A stretch of DNA of 64,000 nucleotides, taken from positions 241,904 through 305,903 of the forward strand of contig CAVYVZ010000001.1 of NCBI GenBank assembly GCA_963772065.1, in the 5' to 3' direction. This document shows, one piece after another, positions 57,169 to 64,000 of the stretch. Both the position numbers and the translations under genes were made by a program. The notes under the pieces are model-generated. The model did not search any database and had not been told where the DNA came from. It saw nothing but the letters and a program-made list of their open reading frames with translations. Position 1 is the first letter of the stretch. Each line of letters starts with the position of its first letter. This DNA comes from CAVYVZ01 sp963772065 (GTDB lineage Bacteria; Acidobacteriota; Vicinamibacteria; Vicinamibacterales; UBA2999).

Positions 57169-57525
57169 ATGCGTGCCACTTCCTTCTTCAACGCCTTCAG
57201 GGCGGCAGCGCTGGCCGGCCTGGTCGGCCTGACCGCGTTCGTCGCGGCGCCCGCCCAGGCCGGCGACGTCAAGATCCGTCTCGGCCATCACGTCGGCTTC
57301 GGCGTCTATATCGGCGACGGCTATTCGCGCGATCACGGCGACGATTTTCGCTGGCGCAAGCGCTGCACGGTCGACCGCGCGTTGTTCAAGGCCCGCCGCA
57401 TCGGCGTGCGCCACGCGCGCATCGACTATGTGACCAGGAGCGAGATCGGCGTCGTCGGCCGCTCGCGCGGCGAGCGCGTGCGCATCACCTTCGCGCGCGC
57501 TCCGCACTGCCCGGTGATCGGCTGA
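57169..57525 (+). CDS. Small secreted hypothetical protein
   Basis: 118 residues, intact, ATG 57169. Signal peptide (AAALAGLVGLTAFVAAPAQAG, cleavage after AQA). The mature part is basic: KIRLGHHVGFGVYIGDGYSRDHG, DFRWRKRCTVDRALFKARRIGVRHARIDYV, GVVGRSRGERVRITFARAPHCP. Two Cys residues may pair. It resembles short periplasmic proteins of Rhizobiales whose function is not known. It is one of the few unbroken genes right of 53.5 kb. Confidence 0.7.
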   Translation: MRATSFFNAFRAAALAGLVGLTAFVAAPAQAGDVKIRLGHHVGFGVYIGDGYSRDHGDDFRWRKRCTVDRALFKARRIGVRHARIDYVTRSEIGVVGRSRGERVRITFARAPHCPVIG

Positions 57526-57596
57526 TCGCCGCAATTGTTCCTCACGGGCTTCGCGCGGCCGGCAGGTGTCTACCGCGCGTCGTGCGAAGCTCTGAT

Positions 57597-57636
57597 GCCT
57601 CTCGCGGTCGGCCGGGCCGCGAGAGGCTGCAATTTT
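57597..57636. terminator. Hairpin terminator between convergent genes
   Basis: An 11-bp perfect stem GCCTCTCGCGG (57597-57607) with CCGCGAGAGGC (57617-57627), 9-nt loop, then TGCAATTTT on the plus strand. It serves the rightward small secreted gene and may also stop leftward readthrough from the NAD-kinase-like gene. Confidence 0.75.
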
Positions 57637-57641
57637 AGCCT

Positions 57642-58582
57642 CTACGCCACCAGCAGGCCCTTGCGCTCCGCTACCGCGATCGTCGCTCTTGCGCCGGAGT
57701 TGAAGGCGAGGAAATCGGCCTCGATGCCGTCGCTGAAGATGACGCCGTGCTCGGCCATCGCCGACACGATCGTCGCCGCGCTCCCCGACGGGATGCGGCC
57801 GGCGACCAGCGACGCCGACGGTCGTGCGGCTCGGGAACGGCTCGCGCACGAAATAGTGCAGGAACTCGGCATCCCACGGGAACGATGCGTCGAGCGCCGC
57901 GCCCGGCGGCTCGACGCCGAGGCGGACGGCTGCGCCCGCCCAGCCCGCATAGAGGCTCTTCAGCCAGCCGGTCGAGCCCATGCCGGTCGACACGATGATG
58001 CCGCTGGAGGACTGCCGTTCCTCGCTGCTCGCCGACGCTCAGCGTGTAGCGCGCCGAGACGTGGCTGCTCGGTCCGATGAAGAGGTCGTTGACGGCATGA
58101 AGCACCTCGCCGGTGTTGAGCGATGCCTTTGCCATGGTGACCGTCTTGATCGGACGCCGGCCGGCGAGCGCCTCGGGAATGACCTTCCTGAGATCGTTCG
58201 CGCGAAACGGCAGCAACACGCCGTCCCAGCGTTTCGGGTCAGGGTTGACGCCGAGCACGTGCTGGCCGTCGAGATATTTCAGCGTGTTCGCCACCAGCCC
58301 GTCCTGGCCGAGCACGACCACCATGTCGTCCGGTCCGAAGAGGAAGTTCGGCACGAAGCGCCGGTCGACGCGCTGCACGCGGGCGAAGGCGCGCAGCGTC
58401 GCCTCGGTCTCCTGCACGGCGGCGCGGTACTGCCGCTGCTCCTCGAGATAGTCGCCGAAATCGGCGCCGAGATGCTCGACGTAGAACTGCGCCTGCTGGA
58501 CCGTGTTGAAGCGCGCGATCAGCTCGTCGAGCCGCGTCTCGCGCACGATCAGCACGATCTTGCGGTAGTCGGCGGACGGCAT
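57642..58582 (-). CDS. NAD kinase-like protein (frame-broken)
   Basis: From ATG 58582 (MPSADYRKIVLIVRETRLDELIARFNTVQQAQFYVEHLG). NAD-kinase fold parts: NFLFGPDDMVVVLGQDGLVANTLKYLDGQHVLGVNPDPKRWDGVLLPF, then in shifted frames a substrate-loop segment (STGMGSTGWLKSLYAGWAG) and the C-terminal strands (FPWDAEFLHYFVREPF; GVIFSDGIEADFLAFNSGARATIAVAERKGLLVA). The canonical GGDGT ATP motif reads GQDGL, so phosphotransfer may be altered; this seems to be a sequence feature, not an error, since the frame is good there. Breaks near 58010, 57985 and 57825. It follows the SPFH gene almost without gap. Confidence 0.72.
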
Positions 58583-58585
58583 CGA

Positions 58586-59610
58586 TCAGCCTTTCGCGTG
58601 CGGCCTGCATGATCTCGCGCAGCAGGTCCGGCGTGACGTTGAGCTGGCCGATCTTCGTCGGCATTGTCGGCGAGGTCGCGGAAGGCCGCCGCCATCAGCT
58701 GGCCGGGGTCCATGCCGACCGAGGCCAGCGCCTGCAGCAGCTTCGGATCGGCGCCGGCGAATGACTTCATCATCGCGGCGAGCCCATAGGCTTTGGCGTC
58801 GGCATTCTCGCGGGCGTTGGCCGAGGCGAGCGCGACCAGCTGCCTTGTTCTGCTCTTCCAGCCCGATCCTGCCGGTCATCTCTTCGCGCTCGATCTGCAG
58901 CGCGCCGCTCCTGCACCGCGCGCTCTGCCTCCATCTGCGCCTCGCGCACCTGGCGCTTCTTGTTCTCGACCGCGATCTCGGTGGCGAGCTCGTTCTCCTT
59001 GATCGTCCGCTCCTGCTCGACCGCCGCGTTGCGGCGCGAATAGATCGCCTCGTCGGCGCGCCTGCAGCAGCGCCTCGCGCGCCTCCGCCTCGAGCGCCTT
59101 GGCGGTCTCCGGCTTCGGCTTCACGGCGAGCAGCGACAGGCCGAGGATCTCGAGCCCGAGCGCCGTCACCATGGGCTGCGCCTTCAACTGGGCGAGCACG
59201 CGCCCGACCAGCCCCTCGTCCGACACGAGAATCTCCTTGAGCGGCAGCGCCTGCACCTCGGCGCGCATCGCCACCTGCACCTGGTCGATCAGCCGCTGCG
59301 AGAGTTTCTGCGGGTCCTCCGACACGTAGGCGCCCTTGGGGCCGACGGTGAAATTGAGCAACTCCGCGGTCCGCCGCGGCTCGGCGATGCGGTAGATGAT
59401 CTGGCCCTGGACGGTCACCTCCTGGAAGTCGGAGGTCGCCTCCGGGAAGATGAAGGGCTCGTTGACGCTGGCGGTCGGCACCACGACGATCGCGGTCGAG
59501 GGAGAGAAGTACCAGAAGGCGAGCCCGGGGCCTTCGCGCACCGGCCGGCCGTTCTTGTACTGGATCACGAATTCCGTCGGTTGCGTCTTGATGAACCGAA
59601 ACCCGAACAT
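58586..59610 (-). CDS. SPFH/Band 7 domain protein (frame-broken)
   Basis: From ATG 59610 (MFGFRFIKTQPTEFVIQYKNG). SPFH domain: REGPGLAFWYFSPSTAIVVVPTASVNEPFIFPEATSDFQEVTVQGQIIYRI, LIDQVQVAMRAEVQALPLKEILVS, LEILGLSLLAVKPKPETAKALEAEAREALLQ. Then, in broken frames, a Glu/Ala/Arg coiled region and a tail recognisable as MMKSFAGADPKLLQALASVGMDPGQLMAAAFRDLADN and IGQLNVTPDLLREIMQAARE. No N-terminal membrane helix, so cytoplasmic or peripherally bound. SPFH proteins form cage-like membrane microdomain assemblies. At least four frame breaks lie between 58600 and 59070. Confidence 0.8.
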
Positions 59611-59752
59611 TTGCCCTCCGTCCGTGATGTGGTGCTGCCGAGGGACCGCATAGCACGACGCGGGCCGGAGCGAGAGCCCGGCTCCGCTCGGTTGCCGAGA
59701 GGAGACGGAGTCGTTTTGGGATTTCAAGGCAGCAGCCTGCCTGCAATGCGCG

Positions 59753-59781
59753 TTGACATAACACATTCCATAAAATATGTA
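59753..59781 (+). promoter_or_regulatory. Putative sigma-70 promoter for the sugar-acid genes
   Basis: TTGACA (59753-59758), a 17-bp spacer, and TATGTA (59776-59781) give a fair match to a -35/-10 pair. AT-rich sequence with an ATTCCATAAAATATG half-dyad overlaps it, which could bind a GntR- or IclR-type repressor. The start codon follows 30 bp downstream. Confidence 0.45.
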
Positions 59782-59810
59782 TGACATTAACGACGCTTTG
59801 GGAGGAGCCG

Positions 59811-60999
59811 TTGAAGATCGTTTCGGTCACCGCGCGCGTGTGCAACGCGGAGATGCGCAACTGGGTGTTCGTGCGCGTCGAGACCGACGAGCCCGGCCTG
59901 ATCGGCTGGGGCGAGGCGACGCTCGAGTTGAAGACGCGGGCCGTCATCGGCGCCGATCGAGACATCGAGCCGATGCTGGTCGGCGAGGACCCGCGCGAAC
60001 ATCGAGCACTGCTTCCAGGTGATGAACCGCCACGGCTTCTGGCGCATGGGCATCATCGGCATGTCGGCGATCTCGCGGCATCGAGATCGCGCTCTGGGAC
60101 ATTTTGGGAAAGCATCTCGGCGTGCCGGTCTGGCGGCTGCTCGGCGGCAAGCCGTCCGCGACAGCCTGCGCACCTACACCCATCTCGGCCTCGGCGACAT
60201 GCGCGCCGTCTACGAGATCGAGCACGTCGGCCGCGATCGTCGAGCATGCGCGGCGCGTCACCCAGGCGGGCTACGACGCGCTGTAAGATCGTGTGCATCC
60301 CTTACACGCCACTACGTGACGCCGACACCCGACGTCGACAAGGTCGCGCGCATGGTCGGCGACCTGCGCGATGCGGTCGGGCCGGACATCGACATCATGG
60401 TCGATTTCCACGGCCGGCCCGGCCTCGGTGCAATGCCGCGCTCGACTATATCGACGCGCATTGCGCCGACGCGCCGCATCATGTTCGTCGAGGAGCCGGT
60501 GCCGCCGGAGGACGTCGCTGGGCTGGCGCGAGGTCACCGCGCCGCTCGCCCGTGCCGATCGCGTCGGGCGAACGGCTCGTCGGACGGCGCGAGTTCGAGC
60601 CGTCGTCCGGGCGCGCGCCTTCAACATCGCCCAGCCCGACATCTGCCATACCGGCGGCCTTTTGGGAATCGAAGAAGATCGCGGCGATGGCGGAGACCGC
60701 GGGCGATCGGCGTCGCGCCGCACAACCCGCTCGGGCCGATCGCCGGCGTCGCCGCGCTGCATTTCGGCATCTCGACGCCCAACGTCATCATCCAGGAGGA
60801 GATGTCGGGCGCGGTGCCCTGGTACGGCGAGGTCGTCGCACTGGCCGATCGAACGCAAGCCCGGCCGCTGGGACGTGCCGCGAAAGCCCGGCCTCGGCAT
60901 CGAGGTCGACGAAGCCGTCATCGCCGCGCATCCCTTCCAGCAGGAGATTCTGCACGCCGCGAACGCGGTGCTGCCGACGGCACGGTGGTCGATTGGTGA
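59811..60999 (+). CDS. Mandelate racemase/galactonate dehydratase-like enzyme (heavily frame-broken)
   Basis: TTG start at 59811 after GGAGGA. Readable segments in successive frames: KIVSVTARVCNAEMRNWVFVRVETDEPGLIGWGEATLE, IEPMLVGEDPR, MNRHGFWRMGIIGMSAI, LGKHLGVPVWRLLGGK, MVGDLRDAVGPDIDIMVDFHGRPG (metal Asp), IMFVEEPVPPED (metal Glu), ERLVGRREFEP, ARAFNIAQPDICHTGGLLGI, GVAPHNPLGPIAGVAALHFGIS (catalytic His). Together about 395 residues of a sugar-acid dehydratase of the enolase superfamily, closest in look to DgoD. More than ten frame breaks; extra bases at about 59997, 60076, 60231, 60284 and 60310, one missing near 60151. It would make 2-keto-3-deoxy sugar acids. Confidence 0.75.
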
Positions 61000-61004
61000 G
61001 CGCG

Positions 61005-61787
61005 ATGGCCGGCCGTCTCGCGGGCAAGCGCGCCATCGTCACCGGCGCCGGGCAGGGGATCGGCGAAGCGATCGCGCGCATCTTCGCCGCGCGAGGGCGC
61101 CAAGGTGCTTCGTCGCCGAGATCAACCCGGGACCGGCGCACGCCGTCGCCGACGCGATCGAGACGGCTGGCGGCAAGGCCGCGTTCGTCGAGACGGACGT
61201 GACCGAGCAAGCCGGTCGTAGCGCGCTGGTCGCACGACGCGTGAGCAGCGCTCGGGCGGCGTCGCGTGCTCGTCAACAATGCCGGCGCCAATGTCTTCTT
61301 CGAGCCGCTCGAGATGCCGCGACGAGGAGTGGCGGCGCTGCTTCGACCTCGACCTCGAGGCGGCGCTGGACATGCGCCCGCGCGGTGCTGCCGGCGATGC
61401 TGGAGCAGGGCGCCGGCGCGATCGTCAACATCGCCAGCTGCCATGCCTTCAAGATCATCCCGCACTGCTTCCCCTATCCGGTCGCCAAGCACGCGCTGGT
61501 CGGGCTGACGCGGGCGCTCGGCATCGAATACGCGGCGCGCGGCATCCGCGTGAACGCGATCGCGCCGGGCTACATCGAGACGCCGATCGCGGACAGCCTA
61601 CTGGAACACATTCCCCGATCCGGATGCCGAAGCGCGGCGGGCCGACGACCTCCACCCGCCCAGACGCATAGGCCGGCCGGAGGAGGTCGCCATGACGGCG
61701 CTGTTCCTCGCCTCCGACGAGGCGCCGTTCATCAACGCCGAGACGATCGTCATCGATGGCGGCCGTTCGGTGCTCTACCACGAATGA
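61005..61787 (+). CDS. SDR family oxidoreductase (frame-broken)
   Basis: ATG 61005, 5 bp after the dehydratase stop. MAGRLAGKRAIVTGAGQGIGEAIARIFAA with the TGxxxGIG cofactor motif, FVETDVTEQ, LVNNAGANVFFEPLEMP, IVNIASCHAFKIIPHCFPYPVAKHALVGLTRALGIEYAARGIRVNAIAPGYIETPIA with the active-site Ser and YxxxK (YPVAK) intact, and EEVAMTALFLASDEAPFINAETIVIDGGRSVLYHE at the C-terminus. Likely a sugar or sugar-acid dehydrogenase acting with the dehydratase. Frame breaks near 61092, 61107, 61230-61330 and 61600-61660. Confidence 0.78.
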
Positions 61788-61818
61788 GGCCAAACGGCCG
61801 CAAGGGAGGACGACTGGA

Positions 61819-62808
61819 ATGAAACGATGTTGCTGACTTCGCTGGCTGCTGGGCACCGGCCTGTCGCGCTGCGCGGCCAGGCATGCGCGGCCGACGACGT
61901 GAAGATCGGCTACATCAACAAGATGGGCGACCATCCGTGGTTCGTCGCCGAGGTGGCCGGCGCCAAGGCCGCGGCCGAAGCCGGCGGCGCCGAGCTTCGT
62001 CTCGCAGGACGTGCAGTTCAATGCCGACCTCACGGTCACCACCTTCGACACGATGGTCGGCGACGGCGTCAAGGGCATCGCCATCGTCGTGCCCGACAAG
62101 GGCCTCGGCCCGGTCATCGCCCAGAAGGCCAAGGATGCCGGCATCCCGCTCATCGCCGTCGACGACGACATCTATTTCGAGGACGGCACGCCGGTGCCCT
62201 ATGTCGGCATCGACGCCTACAGCATCGGCAAGCAGCGTCGGCGACGAGCTGGCCGAGCATCTACAAGGCGGAAGGCTGGGCCGACAAGGAAGTGCGCATC
62301 GCCTCGATCGAGGACCGCAAGGCCGACACCTGCATGCAGCGCAACAAGGGCGCCGAGGAGGCGTTCCTTGAAGCGGTGCCCGACTTCGATCCGGAGAACA
62401 TCATCCGCGTCGCCTACGACAACACGATGGTCAACTCGATCGACGTGATGACCACGACGCTGACCGCCAACCCGCAGGTCACGAACTGGATCTTCTATTC
62501 CTGCAACGACGACGGCGTGCTGGGCGCGGCGCGGGCGCTGGAGAATTCCGGCTACACGGCCGACCAGGGCATGGGCATCGGCATCGACGGCAGCCGCGCC
62601 TGCGACGCCTTCGGCGCCGGCAAGCCGAGCGGCTTCCGCGGCACGATGTGGCTGAACTCCGGCAATCACGGCGCGCATCGCGGTCGAAGCTGCTGCTCGC
62701 CTCGATCAAGGACGGCAAGCCGCTGCCGGAAAAGACCTTCAGCGATCCGGAGCTGATCAACGCCGGAGAATTTCGACAGTCGACTACAAGGCGAAGCTCT
62801 GCAAGTAG
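61819..62808 (+). CDS. Arabinose-type sugar ABC transporter substrate-binding protein (frame-broken)
   Basis: ATG 61819 with GGGAGGA 8 bp upstream. After a broken signal peptide: DDVKIGYINKMGDHPWFVAEVAGAKAAAEA, QFNADLTVTTFDTMVGDGVKGIAIVVPDKGLGPVIAQKAKDAGIPLIAVDDDIYFEDG, IASIEDRKADTCMQRNKGAEEAFLEA, VAYDNTMVNSIDVMTTTLTANPQVTNWIFYSCNDDGVLGAARAL, MGIGIDGSRACDAFG. This is the periplasmic-binding fold of the AraF type (about 325 residues). Breaks from extra bases near 61996, 62236, 62260, 62676, 62692 and 62766-62778. Stop TAG 62806-62808. It would capture a pentose or hexose for the ATPase encoded next. Confidence 0.85.
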
Positions 62809-62899
62809 ACTGATCGCATCAGGGTGCAGGATCGGGCCGCGCGGATTTTCCGTCCGCCCCGACGTTTCACAGAACTTTTCGGCTACGCGGGTCAGGGCG

Positions 62900-63677
<778 letters not shown>

Positions 63678-64000
63678 CTCTTCGCCGGCGCGCTCTGCGG
63701 CGATCTTCGCCTCCAACTCCGCCATCACGTCGGGGTCGCGCAGCGTGTCACATCGTCCAGGGCGCGGCCCTCGGCGATGTCGCGCAAGAGGCGGCGCATG
63801 ATCTTGCCGGAGCGCGTCTTCGGCAGGTCGTCGGCCCAGACGATCCGTTTCGGGCGGGCGAATTTGCCGATCCGCTCGGCGAAACCGTGGCGCGAATCCC
63901 TCGACCAACTCGTCTGAGCCCTCAAGGTCGCCGCTGAGGGTGACGAAGGCGCAGATCGCCTGGCCGGTGTCCTCGTCGGACTCGCCGTCACCGCCGGCCT
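63678..64000 (-). CDS. acs: Acetyl-CoA synthetase, C-terminal fragment
   Basis: Open at the right window edge and cut at its 3' end. Segments: QAICAFVTLSGDLEGSDELVEG, FAERIGKFARPKRIVWADDLPKTRSGKIMRRLLRDIAEGRALDD, LRDPDVMAELEAKIAAERAGEEQ. PKTRSGKIMRR contains the conserved Lys that is needed for adenylation and is acetylated for control in Acs. Two or three frame breaks (near 63897 and 63748). No stop codon in frame before the junction near 63678. The rest of the gene would lie to the right. Confidence 0.8.

Overview
The window is high-GC bacterial DNA made of two parts of different origin. Bases 1 to about 53,540 look like Acidobacteriota, probably class Vicinamibacteria: Ser/Thr kinases fused to WD40-like or TPR regions, a carboxypeptidase-regulatory TonB receptor, CRTAC1 (FG-GAP/ASPIC-UnbV) proteins, an ADOP-type permease, HAAS/PadR pairs and winged-helix/cyclase/AAA/TPR regulators. 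Bases from about 53,540 to 64,000 look alphaproteobacterial (Rhizobiales-like), carry a frame break every few tens to hundreds of bases, and abut the first part inside two unrelated truncated genes. I read this as an assembly chimera. No taxonomic search could be run.

Layout of the first part: S9 peptidase (cut by the left edge), lipoprotein, AI-2E-type transporter, PLD-like protein, M1 aminopeptidase and a kinase (1-9.8 kb); two membrane proteins, a monooxygenase-fold protein, tRNA-Leu(UAA), a secreted protein, and a small protein followed by a structured RNA and terminator (9.9-13.3 kb); TPR kinase, an inactive-looking beta-lactamase homologue coupled to a DUF255 thioredoxin-fold protein (13.3-19.7 kb); a leftward block of DUF2846-like and choice-of-anchor-like proteins, two TPR-CRTAC1 pairs with overlapping start and stop codons, and a TonB receptor (30.6-20.1 kb); a four-domain regulator divergent from an SDR (30.7-35.0 kb); M48 protease, YihY and YtxH-like envelope genes; an Mla lipid-transport operon whose MCE protein carries an OmpA domain; an NtrC-type regulator (35-42.7 kb); a leucine/isovalerate catabolic operon liuB-liuC-liuD-BCCP-liuE (43.0-48.3 kb); ferredoxin, PadR/HAAS pair, HhH-PHP protein, OsmC and bacterioferritin (48.3-52.5 kb).

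The second part has a beta-lactamase-type hydrolase, a hemerythrin-domain protein, an IS3-family element, a small secreted protein, an NAD-kinase-like and an SPFH protein, then a sugar-acid cluster (galactonate-dehydratase-like enzyme, SDR, arabinose-type ABC binding protein and ATPase), ending in an inverted acetyl-CoA synthetase fragment.

Three families of intergenic palindromic repeats occur in the first part: a CACGAAA type, a TAAGCCTTAAGCC type, and one perfect 32-bp inverted repeat of REP type. Many first-part genes also carry one frame break each, nearly always repaired by deleting one base. These are probably sequence errors, so the split genes are annotated as single genes.
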